Of a stretch of 64,000 nucleotides of DNA, positions 35,288 to 44,662 are shown one piece after another. Every line of letters starts with the position of its first letter. The stretch's first letter is position 1. Below the pieces are notes generated by a model that saw only the letters and a list, made by a program, of their open reading frames with translations, was not told the origin of the DNA and did no database searches. Where the stretch lies: the NCBI GenBank assembly GCA_028279215.1, contig JANQOF010000028.1:1-64000 (forward strand), read 5' to 3'. A program made the position numbers and the translations under genes. Origin of the DNA: Pirellulales bacterium (GTDB taxonomy: Bacteria > Planctomycetota > Planctomycetia > Pirellulales > Lacipirellulaceae).

Positions 35288-36343
35288 TCATGCGTCTCGA
35301 GGAAAGTACCGCTCGACAACGCCGTCGAATTCGTCCTGCGTTGTCACCTTCGCGACGTGCTTGCGGAAATCGCGGGCGCCGCGGCGGCCTTGGGCGTAGC
35401 AGCAGGCGTACTTTCGCATCAGCACCGTACCCTTTTCGCTGCCGAAACGATCGCACACCAAGCGGTAGTGGTGCAGCATTAATTTGCGCTGCTCGGCCAA
35501 GCTGGGTTCTGGCGGAATTGGTTCGCCACGTAGTGCTGCGGCGGAGTGGGCAAATAGCCACGGCTTGGTGAGGCTGGCGCGGGCGATCATCGCCCCGTCG
35601 ACATCGTAACGTTTGAAGGCAGCAACCACCTTGGCTGGCGAGTCGAGGTCGCCGTTACCGATCAGCGGAATTCGGCGTAGGTAGGGCTTGATGGCCGAGA
35701 TACGATCCCAATCGGCTTCACCCTTGAACATGTCGGCAGCGGTGCGGCCATGCACAGTGAGGGCCGACGCGCCTGCCCCCTCAACTACCTGGGCGATTTC
35801 GATAGCGTTGATGCGGTCGGGGGTGCAGCCCAGTCGGATTTTGGCAGTCACCGGAGTTGGGCGGCAAGCGGCGACTACCCGCTCGATGATCTGCCCCATG
35901 CGATCGGGCTGACTTAGCAGGTACGAACCGCTGTGCGCCCGCTGAGTAACCTGGCGGACTGGGCAGCCAAAGTTGATATCGACCACGCTCACCCCATACT
36001 CACCGGCGAGCCGAGCGCCGACTTTGGCAAGCGTCTCCGGGTCGTTATCCCAGATCTGCACGGCGAGCGGGCGCGGCTCGTCTGCGACGCCCCACAAGCG
36101 GTCGGGGTGCGTCGCCAACTGTTCGTCGAGCCAAACAAAGCCCTTGGCGTTGACCATCTCCGTAGCCAACAGTCCAGCACCTCCGAACTCGCGCACAATC
36201 TGCCGGAAGGGATAGTTGGTAAACCCTGCCATCGGCGCTTGGAGGATCGGAGGGTCGACTTTCAGGTCGCCAATCCAAAACGGTGGGGCGAGAGGTTTGG
36301 GCGTGGGTGGCTCCGCCCTTCGAACTGCGGCAGTACTCGACAT
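35288..36343 (-). CDS. dusB: tRNA-dihydrouridine synthase, DusB-like
   Basis: This 351-residue FMN enzyme of the Dus family has PPILQAPMAGFTN (FMN), DINFGCPVRQV with catalytic Cys, ALTVHGRT, PLIGNGDLDSPA and DGAMIARASL. It reduces uridines in the tRNA D-loop using NADPH. The first 20 residues are a Pro-rich extension. It is convergent with the NSS genes. Confidence 0.9.
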   Translation of the reverse strand: MSSTAAVRRAEPPTPKPLAPPFWIGDLKVDPPILQAPMAGFTNYPFRQIVREFGGAGLLATEMVNAKGFVWLDEQLATHPDRLWGVADEPRPLAVQIWDNDPETLAKVGARLAGEYGVSVVDINFGCPVRQVTQRAHSGSYLLSQPDRMGQIIERVVAACRPTPVTAKIRLGCTPDRINAIEIAQVVEGAGASALTVHGRTAADMFKGEADWDRISAIKPYLRRIPLIGNGDLDSPAKVVAAFKRYDVDGAMIARASLTKPWLFAHSAAALRGEPIPPEPSLAEQRKLMLHHYRLVCDRFGSEKGTVLMRKYACCYAQGRRGARDFRKHVAKVTTQDEFDGVVERYFPRDA

Positions 36344-36414
36344 ATGGATCAGATTAACTGACGCCGGGCGTTAGGGCGACCAGCAGCGATGCGGATTGCG
36401 AACGGTTGCAAGCT

Positions 36415-37689
36415 CTATGGCTCTTCGTCGCGGATCAGGACGGAACTCTCACCTGGTGCAATTTTTTCGACCATGTTTGGGTCTTCGCTCGCTCCGATTG
36501 GAGATTGATCTTTGATCGCTCCGGTCGGCACCACCTCGCGGTCTATGCGAATCGCTGTCCCGTCCAGATCGACATCGATTTCTTGTTGGAAGGTAGGCGG
36601 CGGCTCGGTTTGCGAGCGCGTTCTCGAATTGGGCGTGGGTGGTGGCGACGATCGGCGGGCGACCGAGTCGGCCTTGATAAGCATGGCGACCAGCCGACCC
36701 GTGCGCAGTTGTCCAGGGCGGGCCAATTCGGTATAGCGGGCGATGCGGCGATTGTAGTCGCGGGCGATTTGGACAAAAGCGCGACGATTGAGCGCCAGGA
36801 ATTGCAGGGCCTTGATTACCCCTTCGCCCTGATCGTTGGTTGCTTGGCCTGCCACCCGCCGGAACCAATCCTCTTGCTGGCCCACAGCCGTCGCCGCGGC
36901 AAGCAGTTCGGCGTGGCGAAGTGGCAACAGCCGATTCAATTCGGCCGCTTCCTGCGAACTGCCACTGGGAAAATTCTGCGAGTAGCGAGTGTGGTACACG
37001 CCGCACAATGGCATGTCGCCAGGAAGGGGCGACGAACCGTTGCGGCCCATCAACGACGCCAAACGCAACTGCGAAGCGCGCGCGGCGATAAGGGCGGTGT
37101 CGCGTCGCTGCACCAAGTCGGCCACCGCTTCGCGCAGCTGCGGAGTCGCCTGACCGGATCGGAGGGCGAGCCGTTGGAATTCGGTTTGCTCGTGCAAGCT
37201 CAAGTAGTAGTCGGCAACCGCGCTACATAAGTCCCAGTAGGCTCCGACCGCCTCGGACTGCTCACTTCGTGACGTGCCGGACCCAACCACGTCGTTGAGG
37301 TAGATCGTTTGTCCCGATAGTTTCGATCCCGCTGGCGGCGAGAGGGTGTCGCGCATCAAACGCTCGGCGTACTCGGTTGCCGCTGTTGTATTCATCGTGG
37401 CGGACGCCTGGCGGGAAGCGGATGAACCGTAGGTGCGCGGAGGGCGATCGATCGCGGTTGCGGGAGCAGTCGGTCGCGACATGGGGGCCGGGCGATCGAG
37501 TGGAGGCGGAATTGCCCCGACGCTGGCGGGTTGGCCTTGTTCGCCGGAGAGATCTTGGCCGCGAAACGGAAGTGCACTTTCGGTCGGCGGCGCGCGATCT
37601 ACGGGCGCATAGCGATCGATTTGTGCTGATGAATGTTGAGCAAGGGCGACCAACAGAGCCATGGTCGTCGTTAGTCGGATTGGGTGCAT
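36415..37689 (-). CDS. Secreted hypothetical helical protein
   Basis: This 424-residue protein starts at ATG 37689, placed six bases after an ideal ribosome site (ggaggag); an in-frame ATG five codons earlier overlaps that site. It has a signal peptide (cleavage near AQHSSAQ), a Pro-rich region to about 90, a helical region (about 95-330) and a polar Pro/Thr tail. No family is recognised. It lies directly downstream of a protein kinase gene, but no functional link is visible. Confidence 0.65.
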   Translation of the reverse strand: MHPIRLTTTMALLVALAQHSSAQIDRYAPVDRAPPTESALPFRGQDLSGEQGQPASVGAIPPPLDRPAPMSRPTAPATAIDRPPRTYGSSASRQASATMNTTAATEYAERLMRDTLSPPAGSKLSGQTIYLNDVVGSGTSRSEQSEAVGAYWDLCSAVADYYLSLHEQTEFQRLALRSGQATPQLREAVADLVQRRDTALIAARASQLRLASLMGRNGSSPLPGDMPLCGVYHTRYSQNFPSGSSQEAAELNRLLPLRHAELLAAATAVGQQEDWFRRVAGQATNDQGEGVIKALQFLALNRRAFVQIARDYNRRIARYTELARPGQLRTGRLVAMLIKADSVARRSSPPPTPNSRTRSQTEPPPTFQQEIDVDLDGTAIRIDREVVPTGAIKDQSPIGASEDPNMVEKIAPGESSVLIRDEEP

Positions 37690-37753
37690 GGCGTACTCCT
37701 CCATGATCGCACCAGGCGTCTGGCGTTGATCGGGACGGATGCGACTCCACCAA

Positions 37754-38860
37754 TCAATCGAGTTCTTCCAGCCAGACGCGCATTTCGTTTTCGTACTCGC
37801 TTGCCAAGTCGCCGCGAATCAGGGTTCGCTCAAACTCGGATAAACCGTCCTCGCCGGTGATCGCCTCTTCGGCGTTTTCGTATCGCAACACCGGGTCGGG
37901 CGCCGTAAGGCGGCGGCAGATGGTCATCAGCAGTTCGCTGTCCGCTACCTCTTTGGGCACAATCCGCTCCAGCCGTTGCGGTAGCGTCCGCTTCGCTTCG
38001 AGCATGGTCGCGTAGTCTTTGATGCCGGCGAATAGCGGTCGTCCCGAGAGCAACTCTACCAGCACGTAGCCAACGCTGGCCAGATCGGATCGCGGTGAAA
38101 CTGCCTCGCGCTCCAAAATTTCGGGCGCTGCGTACTGCGGCGTGCAGGTTCGTTGCGGTGGCAGATTGGTGAGGTCGACCGCGGAGCCGATATCGATAAT
38201 CTTGGGATTGCCGGTCCGCTTGATCATGATGTTCGAAGGCTTGATATCGCCATGAACGATTTGCTCTCGGTGCAATGCCGCTAACCCGGCGAGCACTTCG
38301 TGCAGGATCGCGACGGCCATGCCCGGCTTTAGCCGCGGTCGAACCGGGCCACGGGTGACCACGACATTGTTGATGTATTCCCAGCGATCCCACGCAACGC
38401 GCTGGCGAGCACGTTCGAGCATCGCGGGCGTAAGCAAGATGTCGAGGTCGTATCCGTCGACCCATTCCATTTCGAGGATACGAACACGGTTCCGCTCGAT
38501 GAAATTGTGCACGTCCAGCAGGTTGTCGTGCTGAATCTTCGCCACGCGGCAACCGACGCTGGCCATGCGGTGCATGGCTTCGACATAGTCGCGCTCGCAT
38601 TCAAATCGTTCGGGAGAGAAGAACTTCAAGGCGACGGGCAGCGTAAAGCCGTCGGAGCCGCGCCGTTCGCTCAAATAGACTTGTCCTTGTCCCCCGGTGC
38701 CCAACAGGCGATTGAGCCTCAGGTGCTCGGTCCAACCCAGTTTGCTGCGTTGGATCAGGTCGGCATAGGACCGATAAATCTCCTCTACATCTTTGCTCGG
38801 CGGTCCCTGACCGAGCCCGACAGTCTGTGAAGACTGGAGTATGGTTGTGCTAGAATCCAT
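37754..38860 (-). CDS. Hanks-type Ser/Thr protein kinase (HGD, DIG variant)
   Basis: This 368-residue cytosolic kinase has no membrane segment. It has the glycine loop LLGTGGQGQVYL, catalytic Lys in VALKFF, catalytic loop HGDIKPSN (Gly replaces the usual Arg of HRD), metal loop IDIGSAV (DIG instead of DFG) and APE in YAAPEIL. All catalytic Asp and Lys are present, so activity is likely. Loss of the HRD Arg usually means activation without loop phosphorylation. The substrate is unknown. Confidence 0.9.
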   Translation of the reverse strand: MDSSTTILQSSQTVGLGQGPPSKDVEEIYRSYADLIQRSKLGWTEHLRLNRLLGTGGQGQVYLSERRGSDGFTLPVALKFFSPERFECERDYVEAMHRMASVGCRVAKIQHDNLLDVHNFIERNRVRILEMEWVDGYDLDILLTPAMLERARQRVAWDRWEYINNVVVTRGPVRPRLKPGMAVAILHEVLAGLAALHREQIVHGDIKPSNIMIKRTGNPKIIDIGSAVDLTNLPPQRTCTPQYAAPEILEREAVSPRSDLASVGYVLVELLSGRPLFAGIKDYATMLEAKRTLPQRLERIVPKEVADSELLMTICRRLTAPDPVLRYENAEEAITGEDGLSEFERTLIRGDLASEYENEMRVWLEELD

Positions 38861-39394
38861 GTTGCGATTTCACTCCACCCGATTTGGCCGCGGCATGAAC
38901 GCTGGATGGTCGACTGAATTGGACAACTGGCCATTCCGTTGCGCCCAACAAGACCGTCGCACCATCCGCCGCGTTCGCTTAATTTTAGTTTGCCGGGCGC
39001 TCGGGTGTCTAGCTGGAAATGCCCGACTTGACGTGCCGGGGCTGGGCGAGAAGTCGCGACTAGCAACGGTGTTTCTGCGCTTGTCGAACGCAATTCGGCC
39101 TATGTTCCGTTGCCGTCGCGACAGCGCGCGCTGAGCGTGCCAACATGACACGCTCAGATGGGGGCGGATAGCCGAAAATGGTTTGAAAACACCCAATTCG
39201 GCGATATAATCTGGCCTTAAGCTAGTTTTGGCGCGACAGCGACAGTTTGGTCGTCGCCGCAAAGTTTCTCGTCTTGTTGTTGCATGACAGGCTTGCCATT
39301 CGTGAGCCGCAAGCATCCGTGCGGACATCTTCTCATCCGAGTCAATTTCGAGTGGTTGGGGTTATTGGGTTCCACGTATTTACGGGGTAGCATC
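38861..39394. other. Intergenic region with the sulfatase-cluster promoter
   Basis: About 530 bp hold no credible gene. The right-hand part contains a good promoter at 39183-39210 and a 5' leader of about 180 nt before the sulfatase ATG. The rest shows no structured feature that I can support. Confidence 0.5.
39183..39210 (+). promoter_or_regulatory. Sigma-70-type promoter of the sulfatase cluster
   Basis: TTGAAA (39183-39188) and the perfect TATAAT (39205-39210) are 16 bp apart. Transcription should start near 39217, leaving a long leader before the gene at 39395. Confidence 0.65.
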
Positions 39395-40960
39395 ATGGTT
39401 CGATGGCATTTGCTTCCGTTTCTCTTCACATTTCTTGGAGCCGTGTCGTGCTTGGCGGCCGAAAAGCCCAATATTCTGGTGATTTGGGGCGACGATATCG
39501 GCACCTGGAACTTGAGCCACAACAACCGCGGAATGATGGGCTACCGAACGCCCAACATCGACCGCATTGCTCAAGAAGGCATCGCCTTCACCGACTACTA
39601 CGGCCAACAAAGTTGCACCGCGGGTCGAGCTGCGTTCGTTGGAGGAAATGTCCCCGTGCGTACCGGCATGACTAAGGTGGGCCTGCCGGGGGCGAAGGAA
39701 GGCTGGCAAGAGTCGGATGTCACGGTCGCCGCCGTACTCAAGAGCCAAGGCTACTCGACCGGCCAGTTTGGGAAGAACCACTTCGGCGATCGCGACGAGC
39801 ATCTACCAACGAATCATGGTTTCGATGAGTTCTTCGGCAATCTGTATCACCTAAATGCTGAGGAAGAGCCAGAGAATCGCGATTATCCCACCGACTTGGT
39901 TCTTCCTAACGGCAAGACCTTCCTGCAGCAGTTCGGTCCGCGGGGCGTGCTGAAGTGCAAGGCCAACCCAGATGGCACGCAAACGATCGAAAACACCGGC
40001 CCGCTGACCAAGAAGCGGATGGAAACGATCGACGATGAAACGGTCGCCGCGGCAAAGGACTTTATCAAACGCCAGAACTCGGCAGGCAAGCCATTCTTCT
40101 GCTGGTGGAATGGAACACGAATGCATTTTCGCACCCACGTGAAAGACGAGCACCAGGGCATCAGCGGCCCGAGCGGCGATGAGTATCACGACGGCATGGT
40201 CGAACACGACATGCACGTTGGAGAGTTGCTCAACCTACTGGACGAGTTGGGAATCGCGCAGAACACGATCGTGTACTATTCGACCGACAACGGCCCTCAC
40301 TACAACACCTGGCCCGATGCTGGCACGACGCCATTCCGGAGCGAAAAGAACAGCAACTGGGAGGGCGCTTATCGTGTGCCGGCATTTGTTCGCTGGCCGG
40401 GTACGTTTCCCGCAGGTAAGACTCTCAATGGCATCGTCTCGCACGAAGATTGGCTGCCGACGTTTGCTACGGTCGCCGGCGCCGAGGATATAAAGGACCA
40501 ACTTAAGGAGGGCGTCGACCTCAATGGTCGCCGGTACCGCAATTACATCGATGGCTACAACCAGCTCGATTACCTGACTGGAAAAGCGGAGACGTCGCCT
40601 CGCAAGGAGTTCTTTTACGTGAACGACGATGGCCAAATCGTGGCGATTCGGCTGGGCGACTGGAAGGCGGTGTTCCTTGAAAACCGAGCCAAGCAAATGC
40701 AGGTGTGGGCCGAGCCGTTCACCGAATTGCGGATTCCGCTGTTGTTCAATCTTCGTCGCGATCCATTCGAAAAATCGCAGCATAACGCAAACGTCTACTG
40801 GGATTGGTATCTTGATCGAGCGTTCGTACTGGTGCCAATGCAGGACATCGCGAAGAACTTCCTGATGACCTTCAGGGAGTATCCGCCAAGTCAGCGGCCT
40901 GGGTCATTTAATTTGGAAAAAGTGATCCAACAAATCGAGGCCGCCAACAAAGGTAGTTGA
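39395..40960 (+). CDS. Secreted arylsulfatase (formylglycine type)
   Basis: This 521-residue protein starts at ATG 39395, with ggggtag upstream and a signal peptide ending near SCLAAEK. The core has NILVIWGDDIGTWN (metal Asp pair), SCTAGRAAF with the C-x-A-x-R formylglycine site, and STDNGPHYN. Sulfatases of this class remove sulfate from polysaccharides or lipids outside the cytoplasm. Family size is normal. It begins a plus-strand group with a HAD phosphatase, a SnoaL-like protein and a repeat protein. The substrate is not predictable. Confidence 0.9.
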   Translation: MVRWHLLPFLFTFLGAVSCLAAEKPNILVIWGDDIGTWNLSHNNRGMMGYRTPNIDRIAQEGIAFTDYYGQQSCTAGRAAFVGGNVPVRTGMTKVGLPGAKEGWQESDVTVAAVLKSQGYSTGQFGKNHFGDRDEHLPTNHGFDEFFGNLYHLNAEEEPENRDYPTDLVLPNGKTFLQQFGPRGVLKCKANPDGTQTIENTGPLTKKRMETIDDETVAAAKDFIKRQNSAGKPFFCWWNGTRMHFRTHVKDEHQGISGPSGDEYHDGMVEHDMHVGELLNLLDELGIAQNTIVYYSTDNGPHYNTWPDAGTTPFRSEKNSNWEGAYRVPAFVRWPGTFPAGKTLNGIVSHEDWLPTFATVAGAEDIKDQLKEGVDLNGRRYRNYIDGYNQLDYLTGKAETSPRKEFFYVNDDGQIVAIRLGDWKAVFLENRAKQMQVWAEPFTELRIPLLFNLRRDPFEKSQHNANVYWDWYLDRAFVLVPMQDIAKNFLMTFREYPPSQRPGSFNLEKVIQQIEAANKGS

Positions 40961-40962
40961 GC

Positions 40963-41985
40963 ATGAAGTTTGCAGGCTTCCAGCTGATTGCAACGGCTTT
41001 ACATCTCGCGCTTGTCGGACTCGCGGTGGCGCAAACGGAGTCGGCAATCGATCCGCTGCCCTCGTGGAATGAGGGCCCAGCAAAGGCAGCCATTCTGGCA
41101 TTCGTGGCGCGGGTGACCAGCGAAGGTTCGGCCGACTTCGTACCAAGGGAGGAACGAATTGCGACATTCGACAACGACGGAACGTTGTGGGTAGAGCAGC
41201 CGATCTACACGCAGGTCGTCTTTGCGTTTGACCGGGTGAAGACGCTAGCGCCTAAGCACCCGGAGTGGAAGACGACCCAACCGTTCAAGGCGGTGCTCGA
41301 AGGCGATCGGGAGGCGCTGAAGACTGAGGGGAAACACGCAGTGGAGAAAATCATGGCGGAGACCCACGCCGGCATGACGAGCGAGGACTTCGCCAAGCTT
41401 GCCGACGATTGGATCACGACCGCAAAGCACCCGCGATTCAAGCGGTTGTACACCGAGTGCGTATACCAACCGCAGCTTGAACTGCTGTCGTACTTGCGTT
41501 CCAGCGGTTTCAAGACGTTCATCGTCTCAGGCGGTGGCATCGAGTTCATGCGTCCCTGGACTAATCGTGTCTATGGCATCGCACCGCCCGATGTGGTGGG
41601 GTCGAGTGTCGTAACCGAATTTCAGATGCAGGATGGGAAGCCCGTGTTGATGCGGTTGCCAAAGTTGAATTTCGTGGACGACAAAGCGGGTAAGCCGGTC
41701 GGCATCGGCCAGCACATCGGCCAACGACCGATATTGGCGTTCGGCAACTCGACCGGAGATCGCGAAATGCTGCAGTACACCTGTGGTGGCGACGGCGCCC
41801 GGTTGGGGCTCCTGGTGCTACACGATGACGCAGAGCGGGAATATGCGTATGGGCCCGCTGACGGGTTACCGGCATCGAAGGTTGGTACGTTCCCGCAAAC
41901 CCTGATGGACGAAGCGAAGCAAGACGGTTGGATCGTCGTTGGTATGAAAGACGATTGGAAGCAGATTTTTCCATGGTCGCGGTAG
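40963..41985 (+). CDS. Secreted HAD-family phosphatase
   Basis: This 340-residue protein starts at ATG 40963, two bases after the sulfatase stop, so it is coupled. It has a signal peptide (about 1-22), HAD motif I IATFDNDGTL with nucleophile Asp, motif II FIVSGGGI, and motif IV region LAFGNSTGDREML. It resembles phosphoserine phosphatase-type enzymes, but a secreted one is probably a nonspecific acid phosphatase. Pairing with a sulfatase suggests release of sulfate and phosphate from the same substrates. Confidence 0.85.
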   Translation: MKFAGFQLIATALHLALVGLAVAQTESAIDPLPSWNEGPAKAAILAFVARVTSEGSADFVPREERIATFDNDGTLWVEQPIYTQVVFAFDRVKTLAPKHPEWKTTQPFKAVLEGDREALKTEGKHAVEKIMAETHAGMTSEDFAKLADDWITTAKHPRFKRLYTECVYQPQLELLSYLRSSGFKTFIVSGGGIEFMRPWTNRVYGIAPPDVVGSSVVTEFQMQDGKPVLMRLPKLNFVDDKAGKPVGIGQHIGQRPILAFGNSTGDREMLQYTCGGDGARLGLLVLHDDAEREYAYGPADGLPASKVGTFPQTLMDEAKQDGWIVVGMKDDWKQIFPWSR

Positions 41986-42159
41986 AGTGGTTGTAACGAT
42001 TGTGATCGTGGTTTCGTCGCTTTGGAAGATTCCGATGGATGACGCCAATCGTGTGGTATGTTGAATGGAGCGGCAAGAAGCGACTTTGATTTGCCGCGGT
42101 TCTGTTGTCTGTCGTTAAGCACGGATAGTCCGTGTCTCAAGTTAACTGGAGGGTGCGCC

Positions 42160-43089
42160 ATGCGGTCGGTCGTCTTAGCGGTCTGCTGCCTATTTTATGT
42201 CGTGTTTAGCGCAACATTCGTGGGTGCGCAAGATTCCTTGAGCGCCTCGCCGGTTACAGCTGCGGCCGATCCGGCCGTGGCGCCCATCTATGCACGAATA
42301 GATTCGTATGTCGAGGCTTTCAATCGGGGCGACGCTAAAGCGCTCGCCGCCCATTGGAGTCCAGAAGGTGATTACGCCGCCCCGGATGGAAGAGACCTTA
42401 AGGGGCGCCAGCAACTTGAAGACGCGTTCGCTGGCTACTTTTCTGAGAACAAGAATGCCAAGATTGAACTTGTCGACACGAGTGTCGATCTGCTCGCACC
42501 AAGCGTTGCGATCGAAAAAGGTATCGCACGAGTGATTGTGCCCAATCAGGAACCAACTGAGTCGCACTACGAGGCGATTCACGTGAAGTCGGGCGACAAT
42601 TGGCTGATCGACCGAGTAGGCGAGGTCGAGCAGCCGCCCGCGGCGCCGTCGCATCACGAGCAACTCCAGTCGCTCGACTGGATGGTCGGTTCGTGGGTGA
42701 ATGGCGACGCCGACTCATCGATCGAGATCACTTGTCGGTGGACGACCAATCAGAATTTCCTTGTTCGCACGTTCCGGGTGTTCATTGCCGACCGCGTCGA
42801 CTTTGAAGGAACCCAGGTGATTGGTTGGGACCCGTACGCCGGAGCGATTCGATCGTGGATATTCGATTCCGATGGCGGTTTCGGCGTTGGTCGCTGGTCA
42901 CAGGACGAGGGCCGGTGGGTCGTAGCGACGCTAAACATCTTGCCCGATGGACGGCGGGGGACTTCGACCAACATCTACGAACTTGTTGATGAGAACACGG
43001 TGGAGTTCAGTTCGATCGGTCGTCAGGTGGACGGCGAGTTGTTGCCGAGCATCGACTCGGTGACGGTCGTCCGCGCTTCGGCCGAGTAA
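42160..43089 (+). CDS. Secreted SnoaL/DUF4440-like protein
   Basis: This 309-residue protein starts at ATG 42160 with ctggagg ten bases before. It has a signal peptide ending near FVGAQD. Residues about 47-165 have an NTF2/SnoaL-like fold as in SgcJ/EcaC proteins (YVEAFNRGDAKALAAHWSP). Residues about 170-305 form a second beta-rich domain (LDWMVGSWVN). No catalytic residues can be assigned. Confidence 0.8.
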   Translation: MRSVVLAVCCLFYVVFSATFVGAQDSLSASPVTAAADPAVAPIYARIDSYVEAFNRGDAKALAAHWSPEGDYAAPDGRDLKGRQQLEDAFAGYFSENKNAKIELVDTSVDLLAPSVAIEKGIARVIVPNQEPTESHYEAIHVKSGDNWLIDRVGEVEQPPAAPSHHEQLQSLDWMVGSWVNGDADSSIEITCRWTTNQNFLVRTFRVFIADRVDFEGTQVIGWDPYAGAIRSWIFDSDGGFGVGRWSQDEGRWVVATLNILPDGRRGTSTNIYELVDENTVEFSSIGRQVDGELLPSIDSVTVVRASAE

Positions 43090-43117
43090 CGGGCCATTGC
43101 ACTATGCGAGGTTATCG

Positions 43118-44656
43118 ATGTCGCGCCATATCAAACTGATATCAGTAGCTCTTGTTGCCTTTGCACTCGTGTCGTCTGACGTATTTGCACGTGGCGGTGG
43201 TCGTGGCGGTGGCGGTGGCCGCGGGGGTGGAATGTCGCGCGGCGGTGGGGCCTCGATGTCGCGGGGAGGCGGTGGACGCACCCCCTCGATGAGTCGGTCG
43301 GCACCTCGGTCTTCGGGAAGTCGCTCCTCTGCAAGCCGACCCACAGCAAGTCGGCCTTCGGGAAGTCGACCGTCTACTAGTCGCCCCTCAGGAAGTCGCC
43401 CTACTACACGGCCCAGCACTCCCAGCCGACCGAATACGAGTCGCCCCTCGACAGGTCGACCGAACACGGGTGGACGTCCAACGACGGGCGTCAACAGACC
43501 GAGCACCGGCAACCGTCCCAGCACGGGCCGTCCCCCAGCGCAGAATGTCGGCGGCGGTCGCCCTTCGCGGGGACAGTTGAACGACTTTTTAGATATGCCT
43601 GGTGGCCGCCCATCGACTAGGCCAGGCGCTGGTAGCCCCAATCGACCATCGACGCTGCCGAGCACCCCAAACCGTCCGGGCGGCGGCACTCGACCCGGTA
43701 CGGGCGACCGGCCCAATTTTGAGCGGCCCGATTTCGGTAACCGTCCGAACATTGGCGACCGCCCCGGCACTGGAGATCGGCCACGCCCGGGTGATCGACC
43801 CGGCGCCGGCGACCGACCCCGACCTGGCGACCGCCCCGGAGCGGGCGACCGACCTCGACCAGGCGACCGTCCACGGCCCGGTGATCGACCTGGCGCGGGT
43901 GACCGGCCGCGACCGGGGGACCGACCCAATCGACCCGGCGTTGGCGACCGACCGAACCGCCCCGACTACGATCGCATTCGCGATAGATGGAACAGATATG
44001 ACCGCCGGCCGTTCACGCGCGACTGGTGGGGCCGTTATCCCTCGAACCGACCCGGTTGGGGCTGGCACGCAGGATGGGGGCGGTATCCCAACAACTGGTG
44101 CTGGCGTCACGCAGCATGGCCCGCACTAGGGACATGGTTTGTGTGGAGTTGGAATCAGCCGGTGATCTACGACTACGGTACCAACGTGGTTTATCGCGAT
44201 AACTACGTCTATGTCGATGACCAGCAGGTGGCCACCACGGTTGAGTACTACGAACAGGCCGAAGCGATTGCCGACAGCATTCCTGAGGACGTCAACGAAG
44301 AGCAAATCGAGTGGATGCCGCTAGGTGTGTATGCGATTGCTGAGGAGGGCGGCATCGACAACGGAATGCTCGTTCAACTCGCGGTTAGCAAGGAAGGGAT
44401 CATCGCCGGCACCTTCTACAACGACGCCACCGACGACGGGCGTCCACTCGAAGGGATGGTCGACCGGGAAACCCAGCGTGCCGCGTGGCGATTTGCGGAC
44501 GGCAAGAATTCGGACATCGTTATGGAGACCTCCATCTACAACCTGACGCAGGACGAAACTACCGCGCTGGTGCACTTCGGCGGAGACCAAACCCAGAATT
44601 GGCTGATGGTCCGCCTTCCGGAGCAGAATGAAGAAGAGGCGTCGAGCACGCCGTAG
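43118..44656 (+). CDS. Secreted repeat-rich surface protein (mu-protocadherin-like)
   Basis: This 512-residue protein starts at ATG 43118 with gcgagg upstream and has a signal peptide (about 1-23, ending FARGG). Residues about 25-70 are Gly/Arg-rich, then Ser/Arg/Pro repeats (SRPSGSRPS), then about 12 GDRP-containing units (RPGDRPGAGDRP). The C-terminal 190 residues are Trp/Tyr-rich and folded, ending in an acidic tail. Planctomycete mu-protocadherin-like surface proteins look similar. The repeats vary by silent changes, showing selection on the peptide. A cell-surface structural role is inferred. Confidence 0.75.
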   Translation: MSRHIKLISVALVAFALVSSDVFARGGGRGGGGGRGGGMSRGGGASMSRGGGGRTPSMSRSAPRSSGSRSSASRPTASRPSGSRPSTSRPSGSRPTTRPSTPSRPNTSRPSTGRPNTGGRPTTGVNRPSTGNRPSTGRPPAQNVGGGRPSRGQLNDFLDMPGGRPSTRPGAGSPNRPSTLPSTPNRPGGGTRPGTGDRPNFERPDFGNRPNIGDRPGTGDRPRPGDRPGAGDRPRPGDRPGAGDRPRPGDRPRPGDRPGAGDRPRPGDRPNRPGVGDRPNRPDYDRIRDRWNRYDRRPFTRDWWGRYPSNRPGWGWHAGWGRYPNNWCWRHAAWPALGTWFVWSWNQPVIYDYGTNVVYRDNYVYVDDQQVATTVEYYEQAEAIADSIPEDVNEEQIEWMPLGVYAIAEEGGIDNGMLVQLAVSKEGIIAGTFYNDATDDGRPLEGMVDRETQRAAWRFADGKNSDIVMETSIYNLTQDETTALVHFGGDQTQNWLMVRLPEQNEEEASSTP

Positions 44657-44662
44657 CGGGGA

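Noticed and set aside
38870-39328. Minus-strand 152-residue frame in the kinase-sulfatase gap
   Set aside because: Arg/Ser/His-rich composition, no ribosome site, and the frame runs against the sulfatase promoter.
43102-43929. Long minus-strand open frame (GRSPGRGRSP repeats) opposite the repeat protein
   Set aside because: It is the mirror of the GDRP repeat region on the other strand; the plus frame has a signal peptide, a ribosome site and a folded C-terminus.
43300-43960. CRISPR-like periodic repeats
   Set aside because: The periodicity is coding (GDRP and SRPS peptides), with no constant spacer length and no cas genes nearby.
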